Counted from the stretch's first letter, positions 27,193 through 36,961 are shown. The stretch: 64,000 nt of DNA from Lysinibacillus sp. 2017 (GCF_003073375.1 NZ_CP029002.1:1598001-1662000), one strand, 5' to 3'. Numbers and translations are program-made. The notes: generated by a model not told the origin, from the sequence alone.

Positions 27193-27865
27193 GGCTGCCT
27201 CCTAAACGGTAGCCAGTGCCGCGAACAGTTAAAATGAAATGTGGGTTGCTAGTGTCCGACTCGATTTTTTCACGCAGTCGTTTAATATAAACGGTTAACG
27301 TATTGTTTGTGACGAATTCGCCCGATGCATCCCACAACTCATCAAGTAGCCGGTCACGTGTAATAATGCTTTTCGGATTATTAATAAACACGAGTAATAA
27401 CCGGTACTCCAGTGCGGATAGAAATACTTCTTGGCCATTTTTTTTGACAATACCCGTTGTCGCATCCACATAAAGTCCGTCGAGCTCAAAGGCAGTAGAT
27501 GTTGGCGTATATTTGCGTAAACAATTGCCAATACGTGCAATCAATTCACGTGGGCGAAACGGTTTCGTAATGTAGTCGTCAGCACCCATATTAAGTCCTG
27601 TGACAACACTCGCTTCGTCACCAGAAGCGGTTAGAAAGATCACCGGGATGTTTTGGGTTTGTTTGATTTCTGTGCATACCGCAAAGCCGTTTCCATCTGG
27701 AAGAGAAATATCAACAAGTGCTAAATTAAATTTTTGTTCAGTAACGAGTGTAATCGCTTCAGTCTGTGAAGCAGCATGCGTAATTGTAAAGCCTTCAGAG
27801 CGTAGAAGAAGAGAAAGGTTTTTCGCGATCTCTGCATCGTCTTCAACTAAAAAAATATGGTTCAT
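27179..27865 (-). CDS. OmpR-family response regulator
   Basis: A 228-residue regulator with a receiver domain (VEDDAEI, phospho-Asp in LVDISLPDG, the Lys in ITKPFRP) and a C-terminal winged helix (ending FILTVRGTGYRLG). The ATG at 27865 has AAAGGATG upstream. It is first in the operon with the intramembrane-sensing kinase and probably activates the BceR-type box before the ABC genes. Confidence 0.9.
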   Translation of the reverse strand: MNHIFLVEDDAEIAKNLSLLLRSEGFTITHAASQTEAITLVTEQKFNLALVDISLPDGNGFAVCTEIKQTQNIPVIFLTASGDEASVVTGLNMGADDYITKPFRPRELIARIGNCLRKYTPTSTAFELDGLYVDATTGIVKKNGQEVFLSALEYRLLLVFINNPKSIITRDRLLDELWDASGEFVTNNTLTVYIKRLREKIESDTSNPHFILTVRGTGYRLGGSHVSQ

Positions 27866-28361
27866 TTTTCGTCATCCTTTTCTTTTAAAACCAATAATCA
27901 TGGTATTGAAATCTGGTAAGTCGTTCAAAATGAATGTTTTCATTCAGCGTACATTGTTTCAAGTAATTCGGACGAACACGGAAAATTAGAGGGAAATGTC
28001 CGTGTAATTGATAAATACCCGCTTCTTTCTTTTATAACATAGCACATGAATGGATAAGCTTGTGAATTGTATAATGCTGTATGTTGTATGACAAGCGAGG
28101 AACCTAAATGGTGCTATCGTTTTTGTCTATTTCCACGTCTGCGTAACTACAAAGTTAGCTATTCCATATTTGTACTAAAGAGAACCAATAATATGAGGGG
28201 AATTGTTTTATTTAGGGTAAGTTTTTTATAATTGCTATTTATATCATGTTAAAGTTAAGAAAACTTGTTTTAATTATTTTGTAGTATAAAAATTATAGCT
28301 TTTAGTTTAACTTGTTGTGTAATACTGCTTCATAGAAAATGCAAATGAAAGAGGTGAGTGG
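27866..28361. other. Intergenic region between divergent regulator genes
   Basis: About 500 bases, AT-rich, without a credible gene. It should hold the promoters for the two divergent regulator operons. A 7-bp hairpin (ACACGGA/TCCGTGT) is present around 27975-28003, without a T tract. No BceR-type motif was seen here. Confidence 0.5.
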
Positions 28362-28973
28362 ATGAATAAAATTTTAGTAATAGAAGATGATGAAACCATT
28401 TATGAAGAGCTGCAATTCCTGCTACGTCTTCATGGATATGAGCCGGTAAATAGCTTTCCTTGTGATTTAGCGTTGCTTGATGTGAATTTACCAGGTGAGA
28501 ATGGGTTTGAAATTGCTCGGAAAATTCGCGAAAAATCGGATATCCCGATAATTTTTTTAACTGCGAGGGATTCAACGGAGGATGAGCTAATCGGCTTTCG
28601 CATAGGGGCGGATGATTATATACATAAGCCATATAATTCTTCCATTTTACTTGCACGAATTGAGCGATTACTCGCACGAAAAACAAATGTAACGAGCACC
28701 GTACGCGAGCTTAGTTTAGATTTAGCGAATTTAAAAGTACGCTATCATGAGAAATCCACGGAGCTCACAAAAAATGAAAGTCGCATTTTAGCGAGTTTAA
28801 TGAAAAAAGAATTGATGACACGTGAAGAAATCATTGAAGACTTATGGAATGACAGCTTATATATTGATGAAAATACATTGTATGTGAATATTAATCGATT
28901 ACGTGAAAAATTAAAGCAAATTGATGCAGTCGATTTTATTAAGACGGTGCGCGGGGTTGGCTATCGTTTATGA
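28362..28973 (+). CDS. bceR: BceR-like response regulator with a shortened receiver domain
   Basis: A 203-residue OmpR-type regulator. The phosphoacceptor Asp40 lies in LLDVNLPGENGF and Lys is in IHKPYN; the DNA-binding winged helix ends TVRGVGYRL. Compared with BceR (as I remember it), about 13 residues are missing between GYEP and CDLALLD, the region of helix alpha-2, which moves the Asp from about position 52 to 40. The frame is intact. The ATG has GAGGTGAG upstream, and the stop overlaps the kinase start (ATGA). Confidence 0.85.
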   Translation: MNKILVIEDDETIYEELQFLLRLHGYEPVNSFPCDLALLDVNLPGENGFEIARKIREKSDIPIIFLTARDSTEDELIGFRIGADDYIHKPYNSSILLARIERLLARKTNVTSTVRELSLDLANLKVRYHEKSTELTKNESRILASLMKKELMTREEIIEDLWNDSLYIDENTLYVNINRLREKLKQIDAVDFIKTVRGVGYRL

Positions 28974-29935
28974 TGAAACCATTTTTATTGGATAAGATGA
29001 TTACAATTGGTTTTTTATGCATGGCTTTTATTTTCATGGTCGTTTTTTTAGTTGTTCTCAATGTACCGGTCATCACGATTAGTACAATGGGTGCCGTATA
29101 TATATTGAGCTTTACTGGTTGGCTCATCGTAAGCTTTACTTTGGCTAAAAGAAAACAAACCAAACTTAACCATTTAGTACAGCAATTAGAGCAGCGTTAT
29201 TTAGTTGGTGAAGTGTTACCTGTGCCAAGCTCCTATACTGAAAAACAATATTATGAACTGATGCAAGTAGTATCAAAAGATGCCATTCATCGTGTGGAAC
29301 AGGCAAATCGTGAGGCATATGAATACAGGGAATTTGTTGAACAATGGATTCATGAACTAAAAACACCGCTTACCGCGATGAACTTGATTTTAGCGAATGA
29401 TGGCGATAAGCGAAAATTGCGTCGAGAACTAAAGCGGTTAGACAATTTAACAGATCAAGTGCTTCATTTTGCTAGACTTCAATCAATTGAAAAGGATAAA
29501 CAATTTGATCGATTCTCGCTTGCAATATTACTTAATCAGGCCGTGAAAAATCAAATGGATGTATTAATTGCAGCGCGAATTCAAGTATCCATTGAAGGGG
29601 ATTCAACTGTTTACACAGATCAAAAGGCGCTACAGTTTATAGTCAACCAGTTTTTAATCAATAGTGCAAAATATTGTCCTGAAAGTAAAGTAGTCATGAC
29701 GGTTTGTGACAATGTGTTCACCTATGAGGATAACGGGATTGGGATTATGAAGCATGATGTTCCACGTATTTTTGAGAGAGGATACACAGGAACGAATGGT
29801 AGAAAGTTAGGGACAAGTACAGGAATGGGCTTGTATATTGTTGCGAACATGTGTCAGGAGCTGCACATTCACATACAGGTAGAAGCGGAAGTTGGACAGT
29901 TTACACGTTTTACACTGACATTTCCACAAATCTAA
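28970..29935 (+). CDS. bceS: BceS-like intramembrane-sensing histidine kinase
   Basis: A 321-residue kinase with two N-terminal membrane segments (about 12-31 and 36-58) joined by a very short loop, as in BceS. The H box is WIHELKTPLTAMN, the ATP-binding boxes are EDNGIGI and GTSTGMGLYI. BceS-type kinases do not bind the antibiotic directly but sense flux through the partner BceAB transporter. It follows bceR with a four-base overlap and precedes a BceR box and bceAB. Confidence 0.9.
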   Translation: MMKPFLLDKMITIGFLCMAFIFMVVFLVVLNVPVITISTMGAVYILSFTGWLIVSFTLAKRKQTKLNHLVQQLEQRYLVGEVLPVPSSYTEKQYYELMQVVSKDAIHRVEQANREAYEYREFVEQWIHELKTPLTAMNLILANDGDKRKLRRELKRLDNLTDQVLHFARLQSIEKDKQFDRFSLAILLNQAVKNQMDVLIAARIQVSIEGDSTVYTDQKALQFIVNQFLINSAKYCPESKVVMTVCDNVFTYEDNGIGIMKHDVPRIFERGYTGTNGRKLGTSTGMGLYIVANMCQELHIHIQVEAEVGQFTRFTLTFPQI

Positions 29936-29946
29936 CGAAAATGTAA
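29933..29946 (+). promoter_or_regulatory. BceR-type operator before bceAB
   Basis: TAACGAAAATGTAA starts in the bceS stop codon and fits TNACA-N4-TGTAA with one mismatch, about 75 bases before the bceA start. It is nearly identical to the box at 26170-26183. Confidence 0.7.
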
Positions 29947-30020
29947 GATTACTGATAGATAGCGTTAGAACAAATCAATCTTACTCGTGCTAAGTTAAAG
30001 TCGAAATGGAGGAAGATAGA

Positions 30021-30782
30021 ATGACGGCTTTACTTCAAATAGAGGATGTAACGAAATATTATGGAAACAGTCAGGTCATGACTAAGGCATTAGACGGCAT
30101 TTCCTTTCAGGTGACAAAGGGTGATTTTATTGCGATTATGGGGGCTTCTGGTTCAGGAAAAAGTACACTCCTAAACTGTGTCGCCACAATCGATAAAGTG
30201 AGTGCAGGGAAAATTGTACTTGCGGGAGAAGAAATTTCAGCAAAAAAAGAAAATGAATTAGCGAACTACAGACGTGATCAATTAGGCTTTATTTTTCAAG
30301 AGTATAATTTACTCGATACATTAACGGTAGAAGAAAATATCGTGTTGCCATTAAATTTACAAGGTGTACCAGAAAAGAAAGCATCCGTACTTTGCCGGAA
30401 AATGGCAAAGGAACTCGGTATCGTCGAACAGCTTCAAAAATTTCCGATTGAATTATCAGGCGGGCAACGTCAGCGAGTAGCGTGTGCGCGGGCATTAATT
30501 ACGAATCCTCGTATCATTTTGGCGGATGAACCAACTGGCGCATTAGATTCGACGAATTCAAAAAAGCTAATGGAAACATTGGCCATCATGAACGAACAGA
30601 TGGATGCAACGATTTTAATGGTCACACATGATGCATTAGTCGGTTCCTATGCAAAGCGTGTGCTGTTTTTAAAGGACGGTAAGCTTTGGAATGAGCTTTA
30701 TAAAGGGGATAAATCAAGTCGTGCGATGCATGAAGAAATTTTAGCGACGATGGCACTACTTGGAGGTGAAGGGCGTGTATAA
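30021..30782 (+). CDS. bceA: BceA-like ABC transporter ATP-binding protein
   Basis: A 253-residue ATPase with Walker A GASGSGKST, signature LSGGQRQR and Walker B ILADEPTGALDS. The ATG at 30021 follows GGAGGA; an in-frame ATG at 30006 overlaps that site. BceA energises BceB to remove bacitracin-like or lantibiotic peptides from lipid II cycle targets. The stop overlaps the GTG start of bceB by eight bases. Confidence 0.92.
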   Translation: MTALLQIEDVTKYYGNSQVMTKALDGISFQVTKGDFIAIMGASGSGKSTLLNCVATIDKVSAGKIVLAGEEISAKKENELANYRRDQLGFIFQEYNLLDTLTVEENIVLPLNLQGVPEKKASVLCRKMAKELGIVEQLQKFPIELSGGQRQRVACARALITNPRIILADEPTGALDSTNSKKLMETLAIMNEQMDATILMVTHDALVGSYAKRVLFLKDGKLWNELYKGDKSSRAMHEEILATMALLGGEGRV

Positions 30783-32730
30783 AACATTAGCCTTTCGCAA
30801 TATGAAACGTCAGCTTCGCAATTATTTAATTTATTTTGTGACGATTGCGATGACCATTTCGCTTGTGTTTGCCATGAACAATATGATTTATAATGCTGAT
30901 TTACAAGCGCGGGCTAATTCGTTTGCGTCTTTATCTGTCGGGCTGCTCGTATTATCGGGCTTTTTATGTGTTATAATCGCCATCGTACTTGGCTACGCGA
31001 ATGCTTATATACTTCGATTACGAAAGCGGGAGTTTGGTACCTATTTAACGCTCGGTATGAAACGCCATCAAATTGTGAAGCTATTTTTACTTGAAAATAG
31101 CTTTTTAGGCATTTTTGCGGTTGGAACGGGTTTTGTTTTTGGCTCACTTCTCTATCAAGGCTTAATGCTATTGATGTCCGAATTACTGGATTATCCATTT
31201 GCATTTTCGTTTGTTTCAGCAAAAGGGGTCATCATCACCATCATCATGGCACTGTTTATTTTTGCTGTTACATTTTTTTCATCCAGTGTGTATTTAAAGC
31301 GCGTGACGATTTATGAACTCATTCATGGAGAAAACAAAGTCCAAAAAGTACAACATAAGCCAATATTTTCAGTATGCTTAACGCTTATTTCCGCTGTTGC
31401 CATTGTGTATGCTTTTACGAATTTTTCCACACATCTAGAAGGTGTATTTAAAGAAGAAAGCGGTAGTGAAATTGGGCTTCTATGGATGATTGCATTACTT
31501 GCGATTGCATTAACACTTTTCCATATCGGCCTAGCCAAAAGCTTGATGTATCTACTGTTAAAAAGTAAAAAACTACGTCGCAGGGGAACAAATCAGTTTG
31601 TACTCCGTCAGCTAAGCGCTACATTAAGTTCGAATGCATTGTTACTCGGAATATTAGCTTTTCTCATTTCCTTTGCGATTATCGCAGCAAATACTGGCTT
31701 TTTATATAAAGCGGTGGAAGAGGTAAATGTAGAGAAACGGTTTCCATTTGATGTGATGGGTAACGAAGATGCTCATGAAGCACCAGCTATTTCGTTTGAG
31801 CAAGCAAAACAAGCCATTGAAAAATATACAATAATTGAACGCTCAATCGAAACACCTTTTTTTACGTCTGGAGCGGTCGATTTTTTAAAGCTAACGTCGT
31901 GGTATGATGAAAATTTTACAGATAGAGACGTCTATCTACGTGAATCGGATTTAAATACGTTACTACGAGCGCTTGGTGAGGAGCCAATCAAGCTGAATAA
32001 TGAATATGCGATTTATTCAGACAGTGCAATTATCGAAAGCTACGATTTTAGTAAACAGACGATTACACATAATGGGAAACTGTATCGGTTAAACGATGTT
32101 GAAGCTAAATTACCCGCATTTGTTTGGGCATATTTTGTGATCGTTGTACCTGATGAAGTCGTGGATGGAATGCAGCAGGTGCAAACTGCATATGCATGGG
32201 ATGTAAAAGAATCGGATTTTGATGCAGAGGCATTACAAAAAGCATTATCTTATAAAGAGCCTTATAGCAATTATTTTGTGCAACGAAGTGACTATCGTAT
32301 TCAAAGCTATGAGCGATTAGATAGTATGGCATTCTCGGCGATTTTAATTGTAGGTGTTCTATACTTAGGCTTTGTTTTCATTCTGCTTGCGATGGCCATT
32401 TTAGCACTTAAAACATTATCGGCCATTAGTGAGGATGAGAAAAGATACCGCATTTTATATCGAATCGGTGTGTCTAAAGCCGTTCAAACAATGACGTTAG
32501 CTAAGCAAATATTGCTATTCTTTGCGTTCCCAGTAATCATTCCGATTTTATTGGCGATTCCTATTGCGATTGTATCCGAGCAATTCATTCATTTACTCGG
32601 TTTTCAAGAGGAACTAAGTATGCAATTCTTATCCATTGTTATCGTAGCAGTCATTGTCATGATTTATTTCATTTATTTTGCTGTGACATTTGCGATTACT
32701 AAAAAACATGTGTTAATGCAAGAAAATTAA
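30775..32730 (+). CDS. bceB: BceB-like ABC transporter permease
   Basis: A 651-residue permease with ten predicted membrane segments and the diagnostic large external domain (about residues 310-515) between segments 7 and 8, the family's peptide-sensing region. The GTG at 30775 has GGAGGTGAA directly upstream; a TTG five codons earlier lies in that ribosome site. With bceA and bceRS it forms a full peptide-antibiotic sensing and detoxification module. The peptide recognised cannot be told from sequence. Confidence 0.92.
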   Translation: MYKTLAFRNMKRQLRNYLIYFVTIAMTISLVFAMNNMIYNADLQARANSFASLSVGLLVLSGFLCVIIAIVLGYANAYILRLRKREFGTYLTLGMKRHQIVKLFLLENSFLGIFAVGTGFVFGSLLYQGLMLLMSELLDYPFAFSFVSAKGVIITIIMALFIFAVTFFSSSVYLKRVTIYELIHGENKVQKVQHKPIFSVCLTLISAVAIVYAFTNFSTHLEGVFKEESGSEIGLLWMIALLAIALTLFHIGLAKSLMYLLLKSKKLRRRGTNQFVLRQLSATLSSNALLLGILAFLISFAIIAANTGFLYKAVEEVNVEKRFPFDVMGNEDAHEAPAISFEQAKQAIEKYTIIERSIETPFFTSGAVDFLKLTSWYDENFTDRDVYLRESDLNTLLRALGEEPIKLNNEYAIYSDSAIIESYDFSKQTITHNGKLYRLNDVEAKLPAFVWAYFVIVVPDEVVDGMQQVQTAYAWDVKESDFDAEALQKALSYKEPYSNYFVQRSDYRIQSYERLDSMAFSAILIVGVLYLGFVFILLAMAILALKTLSAISEDEKRYRILYRIGVSKAVQTMTLAKQILLFFAFPVIIPILLAIPIAIVSEQFIHLLGFQEELSMQFLSIVIVAVIVMIYFIYFAVTFAITKKHVLMQEN

Positions 32731-32732
32731 AA

Positions 32733-32770
32733 AAAGGGATGATTTCTGTCTTGTCCAGAAATCATCCTTT
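32733..32770 (+). terminator. Intrinsic terminator of the bce operon
   Basis: Stem AGGGATGATTTCTG/CAGAAATCATCCTT with a 7-base loop and a short T tract, directly after bceB. Confidence 0.85.
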
Positions 32771-32829
32771 CAATAGTATTATAGCCTTTTTTAGTTAGAC
32801 CTTCACTTACTTAATTTGTGTATTAACAG

Positions 32830-34203
32830 CTAATTTTTCGGCAACTGTACGGTAATGGTCGTACCTTTTCCTAATTCACTTTTAATGATTAGCTCGCCTT
32901 CATGACGCTGTACAATTTCCGCTACAATCGCAAGGCCAAGGCCGCTACTTTGATTAGAGCGAGCAGTATCTACTCGGTAAAAGCGGTCGGTTACACGTTC
33001 AATTGCCTCTTCGGGAATACCAATACCATAGTCTTTTATAACGACGTTAACCGTTTGTTCATCATTCGTACACGTCACCACAATTTTCCCTTTATTTTCA
33101 CTATAGCGAATCGCATTCGTTAATAAGTTATCCCATACTTGTTCAAGTAAATGCTCGTCAGCAAAAATTTCTAAAGGCTCGAGTTCATACACGAGTTCCA
33201 TTTCCCGGTCATCCAATAGCCAGCGCTTTGCAAATAATAGATTTTTAAGCTGCTGATCGACGGCGAACCTTTTTTTCTCAATCGGTAAATTCCTTTGGTC
33301 CAATGAACTAAGTAATAGTAATTGCTTTGTAAGCGCAGATAGACGTTTTGTTTCTTGCTCAATAATTTCCAAATATTGAATACGCTCTTCCTCTGTATTT
33401 TCGGCATCCTTTAAGACGCTTGCATAGCCTTGAATATTGAGAAGTGGTGATTGGAAATCATGAGACACATTATTAATAAAGTCTTTTTTTAACTGGTCAT
33501 TTTCTGCTAAATGTTGTGCCATTTTTTGAAACTGCGTTGCAAGTAAGCCAAGCTCGTCATTTCGATTAATATTTAAATTGATGTCATAATTTTCTTGCGC
33601 AATTTGCTCGGTTGCTAGCTGTAATTGTTTGATTGGTCGCACAAGCTGTCGTGCTAAAAAAATCATTGCAGCAAAAATCATAATGGCACTGACAAGTAAA
33701 AAGCCAACGATCAAATAGTGCATTTCGGTAAATGATGAAGCATTATCTGAACGAATAAAAAGGGCAAATTGTTTGCCTTCCACTTGTAAAGGTATGCCAA
33801 TAGTATTTTCTACGTCATTGGCATAATGATTCACAATAGAAAAGTGTTTTCTATAATCTCTAATTCCGTGATAAGTGCTATTGGCCGACAATACATGTAA
33901 CATGTCATTCGTCATATTTGTATCATCAAATGGCGCACCATAAAAGGTTGGCTTATTCTTATCATTTAGCGTAACGATTTGATAGCCAAGCTGTGCAACA
34001 GAGCTTAAATAGTCATCCATTTGATTTTGAGGCAATGTTTGGATAATCGAGGATACTTGTTGTGCAACATGTAAATTTTTGGAATCCGTATCTTCTCTTA
34101 CTTTCAAGTTATAAAGACCATTTACTAAAATCATGGAAATCCCTATGCTTGCTACGATAACGATAATGGTTACGATAATATATTGCTTGTATAGTGTTTT
34201 CAT
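32830..34203 (-). CDS. hssS: Heme sensor histidine kinase HssS
   Basis: A 457-residue kinase with two membrane segments (about 9-29 and 164-184) enclosing an external sensor of roughly 130 residues, then HAMP and kinase domains. The sensor matches HssS as I remember it: LGYQIVTLNDKNKPTFYGAPF, YHGIRDY, NTIGIP. The H box is NNVSHDFQSPLLN, where most kinases have HE rather than HD. HssS senses excess heme and phosphorylates HssR. Its ATG overlaps the hssR stop by four bases. Confidence 0.9.
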   Translation of the reverse strand: MKTLYKQYIIVTIIVIVASIGISMILVNGLYNLKVREDTDSKNLHVAQQVSSIIQTLPQNQMDDYLSSVAQLGYQIVTLNDKNKPTFYGAPFDDTNMTNDMLHVLSANSTYHGIRDYRKHFSIVNHYANDVENTIGIPLQVEGKQFALFIRSDNASSFTEMHYLIVGFLLVSAIMIFAAMIFLARQLVRPIKQLQLATEQIAQENYDINLNINRNDELGLLATQFQKMAQHLAENDQLKKDFINNVSHDFQSPLLNIQGYASVLKDAENTEEERIQYLEIIEQETKRLSALTKQLLLLSSLDQRNLPIEKKRFAVDQQLKNLLFAKRWLLDDREMELVYELEPLEIFADEHLLEQVWDNLLTNAIRYSENKGKIVVTCTNDEQTVNVVIKDYGIGIPEEAIERVTDRFYRVDTARSNQSSGLGLAIVAEIVQRHEGELIIKSELGKGTTITVQLPKN

Positions 34204-34868
34204 TTCAATTCCTCTATTTTATAGCCAATTCCACGGACCGTTTGAATTTTCACGGCGGCTTTTACTTCTTCTAAACGAGCACGAAGGCGTTTAATATGGG
34301 TCGTCAACGTATAATCATCTCCGTTATAATCATAGCCCCATACTTGCTCCATAAGCTGTTCTCGACTGAAAACGAGTTCAGGCTTACTACATAAAATACT
34401 TAGTAGCTCAAACTCCTTTAATGGTAAAAGTAGTACTTGTTCGCCGACCTTGACTTCATAAGTAAGTCGGTCAATAAGCATGTTTCCTAGATAAGTGTGA
34501 TTTCTTTCAAGTTTTTGATAACGACGTAAAATAGCTTGTATGCGGAATAATAATTCTTTTGGCTCAAACGGCTTTACCATATAATCATCAGCCCCAGCTA
34601 GAAAACCCTTTTCTTTATCCTCAAGTGCTGTTTTAGCGGTTAGCAAAAGCACAGGGATTTCTTTAGCTGTTAGGCGCTCAGTTAATGATATTCCGTCCAT
34701 TTTTGGCATCATCACATCAACAATTGCTAAATCTAACGTGTGATGATTCACCATTTCAAGTGCTTCAATGCCGTTACTGGCAAATAGTGCGTCATAGCCA
34801 TTCTTTTTCAAATGAATGCCAATTAATTTTCGGATAAATGGGTCATCATCTACTACTAAAATGTGCAA
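34200..34868 (-). CDS. hssR: Heme response regulator HssR
   Basis: A 222-residue OmpR-type regulator (VDDDPFIRKLI; phospho-Asp in IVDVMMPKMDG; C-terminal winged helix ending TVRGIGYKIEE). Together with HssS it activates the heme efflux pump HrtAB. It is divergent from hrtB, with an HssR-type direct repeat in the intergenic region. The ATG at 34868 has AAAGGATG upstream. Confidence 0.9.
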   Translation of the reverse strand: MHILVVDDDPFIRKLIGIHLKKNGYDALFASNGIEALEMVNHHTLDLAIVDVMMPKMDGISLTERLTAKEIPVLLLTAKTALEDKEKGFLAGADDYMVKPFEPKELLFRIQAILRRYQKLERNHTYLGNMLIDRLTYEVKVGEQVLLLPLKEFELLSILCSKPELVFSREQLMEQVWGYDYNGDDYTLTTHIKRLRARLEEVKAAVKIQTVRGIGYKIEELK

Positions 34869-34970
34869 AAGTTTAACATCCTTTCAAAAGTATACGATTA
34901 TTTTATAATTCAAAACAATACTGTAAAGCGCATTTACGGGTATGTCAACTTTCGAAACTATTTAGGAAAA

Positions 34971-35003
34971 GTTTATCTAGAGTTTATATTCGTGTTATAT
35001 GAT
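34971..35003 (+). promoter_or_regulatory. HssR-type direct repeat and -10 element of hrtBA
   Basis: GTTTATCTA-GA-GTTTATATT (34971-34990) has the 9-2-9 direct-repeat design of the S. aureus hrt operator (GTTCATATT, 2-base spacer, GTTCATATT). TATGAT at 34998-35003 is placed as a -10, so the repeat covers the -35 position, as expected for an activator site. Confidence 0.75.
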
Positions 35004-35091
35004 AGCATATGGATATGACGCAAAAGTGATTTCATAATAAATTTTTATGATAGAATCAATTTTCGTAATAGAACTTGAGGAGGAACGCACA

Positions 35092-36204
35092 ATGTTTTTA
35101 GCAATTAAAGAAATGAAACATGCTAAAAAAAGATTCGTGATGATTGGCTCAATTATTATGCTAATCGCATGGCTTGTTTTTATTTTATCGGGCTTAGGTA
35201 ATGGATTATCAACATTAGCAGCTGCAACGATGAAAAATATTGACGGAGATCTTTTTATTTATGAAGAGGGCTCTGCAGCTACAATGATGAAAACGAAGAT
35301 AGAGGGTAAAATCGTTGATGACGTAGAAGGTAAATATGGTGTAAAAAATGCAGCACAATTTGGACAATCTACTGTCAACGTAAAATCACCAGATGGTAAG
35401 TCAAAAAATGACATTGCATTTCTTGGGATTGAACCAGGCAAATTTATCGAACCAAAAGTAATTGATGGTAAACAATTATCTACAGATGATAAATTTGGCG
35501 TTATTATCGATGAAACTTTAACAGAAAAAGGGTATGGCATTGGTGACAAAATCCAAGTAGCAAGCTCTGACATTGAATTAACAGTAATCGGTATTACAAA
35601 AGGCGAAACATTTAACCACGTACCAAGTGTATTCGCTAACGTAGACACTTGGCAAAACTATGCATTCGCAGCACCAGGCTCTGATAATGGTTTCGAAAGC
35701 CCAACCGCTATGATTGCATTACAAGGTAAAGATATTGATGCACAAAAAATCGAAGACAACTTCGATGAAATCGAAACATTCACGAAATCTGAAGCCGTAA
35801 TGGGTATGCCAGGTTATAAAGAAGAGAGCGGTACAATTTATCTGATGCTTGCCTTCTTATTTGCGATTTCAGCAGTAATTATTGCTGTATTCTTCTATGT
35901 ATTTATTTTACAAAAAACGCAACAATTTGGTGTTATGAAAGCAATCGGTGCTTCAGATAAATTCATTAAAAAATCAATTATTGCACAAGTGTTCGTGTTA
36001 TCACTCATTAGTATTATTGCTGGGATTGTGTTAACGTATTTAACTGCCTTAATATTCCCTGAAGGTATGCCATTTAATTTAGACTTTAAAATGGTTATTT
36101 TATACGCAATTGTGTTATTAATTGTTTCTGTTTTAGGTTCAATTGTTTCTGCTCGTCAAGTAACAAAAATCGATCCTTTAACAGCGATTGGGAGAGTGGA
36201 ATAG
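35092..36204 (+). CDS. hrtB: Heme efflux permease HrtB
   Basis: A 370-residue FtsX-type permease with an N-terminal membrane segment, an external domain (about 40-240) and three C-terminal membrane segments. It starts MFLAIKEMKHAKKRFVMIG like HrtB. The ATG at 35092 follows GAGGAGG; a longer frame from 35047 has no ribosome site. It exports toxic heme with HrtA. The hrtA start follows its stop immediately. Confidence 0.9.
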   Translation: MFLAIKEMKHAKKRFVMIGSIIMLIAWLVFILSGLGNGLSTLAAATMKNIDGDLFIYEEGSAATMMKTKIEGKIVDDVEGKYGVKNAAQFGQSTVNVKSPDGKSKNDIAFLGIEPGKFIEPKVIDGKQLSTDDKFGVIIDETLTEKGYGIGDKIQVASSDIELTVIGITKGETFNHVPSVFANVDTWQNYAFAAPGSDNGFESPTAMIALQGKDIDAQKIEDNFDEIETFTKSEAVMGMPGYKEESGTIYLMLAFLFAISAVIIAVFFYVFILQKTQQFGVMKAIGASDKFIKKSIIAQVFVLSLISIIAGIVLTYLTALIFPEGMPFNLDFKMVILYAIVLLIVSVLGSIVSARQVTKIDPLTAIGRVE

Positions 36205-36882
36205 ATGACAGGATTAGTATTAAAAAACGTAACGAAATCGTTTAAAGAAGGGAATTCTACTGTAGACGCATTAAAAAATGTATCATTAACAGTAAACCCT
36301 GGAGACTTCATCGCTATCATTGGTCCATCTGGTTCTGGTAAAAGTACACTGTTATCAATTGCAGGAGCATTATTACAACCTACAAATGGTGAAGTGTTAG
36401 TAAATGGGACAGACATTGGGAAAATGAAAGAAAAAGAACTTTCTGGTTTCCGTTTAACTGACGTTGGCTTCATCTTACAAACATCAAACTTAATCCCTTA
36501 TTTAAATGTGTTAGACCAACTGTTACTTATTCGCAAAATGAGCGGCAAAGTATCTACAAAAGATACTGACTTTGCTAAACAATTATTAACAGAACTAGGC
36601 TTAGGCGATAAACTAACTAAATTCCCGAACGAATTATCAGGTGGGGAACGTCAACGTGTGGCAATTGCTCGTGCATTCGTTAATGATTCGAAAATCATTT
36701 TAGCCGATGAACCAACAGCAAGTTTAGACTCTAAACGTGCATATGAAGTAGTTAAACAAATTCGAAATGAAGTAAAAGATCGCAACAAAGCAGCCATTAT
36801 GGTAACGCATGATGAACGTATGCTAGAGTTTTGTGATAAAATTTACCGCATGGAAGACGGCGTATTAACACTGCAAGATTAA
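36205..36882 (+). CDS. hrtA: Heme efflux ATP-binding protein HrtA
   Basis: A 225-residue ATPase: Walker A GPSGSGKST, signature LSGGERQR, Walker B ILADEPTASLDS. It begins directly after the hrtB stop, with GGGAGAGTGG as ribosome site inside hrtB. Codon use in hrtBA is cleaner than in the neighbouring regulator genes. A terminator follows. The permease-first gene order is the reverse of S. aureus hrtAB. Confidence 0.92.
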   Translation: MTGLVLKNVTKSFKEGNSTVDALKNVSLTVNPGDFIAIIGPSGSGKSTLLSIAGALLQPTNGEVLVNGTDIGKMKEKELSGFRLTDVGFILQTSNLIPYLNVLDQLLLIRKMSGKVSTKDTDFAKQLLTELGLGDKLTKFPNELSGGERQRVAIARAFVNDSKIILADEPTASLDSKRAYEVVKQIRNEVKDRNKAAIMVTHDERMLEFCDKIYRMEDGVLTLQD

Positions 36883-36914
36883 TACACTAATTGTTCGGTA
36901 GCAAATGTTAAATA

Positions 36915-36961
36915 GGGGGGTACTCAGCGCATTGTATAGAGCGTGGGTACACCCTTTTTTA
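36915..36961 (+). terminator. Intrinsic terminator of hrtBA
   Basis: A long imperfect stem (GGGGGTAC..GCGC against GCGT..GTACACCC) followed by six T. Confidence 0.8.
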
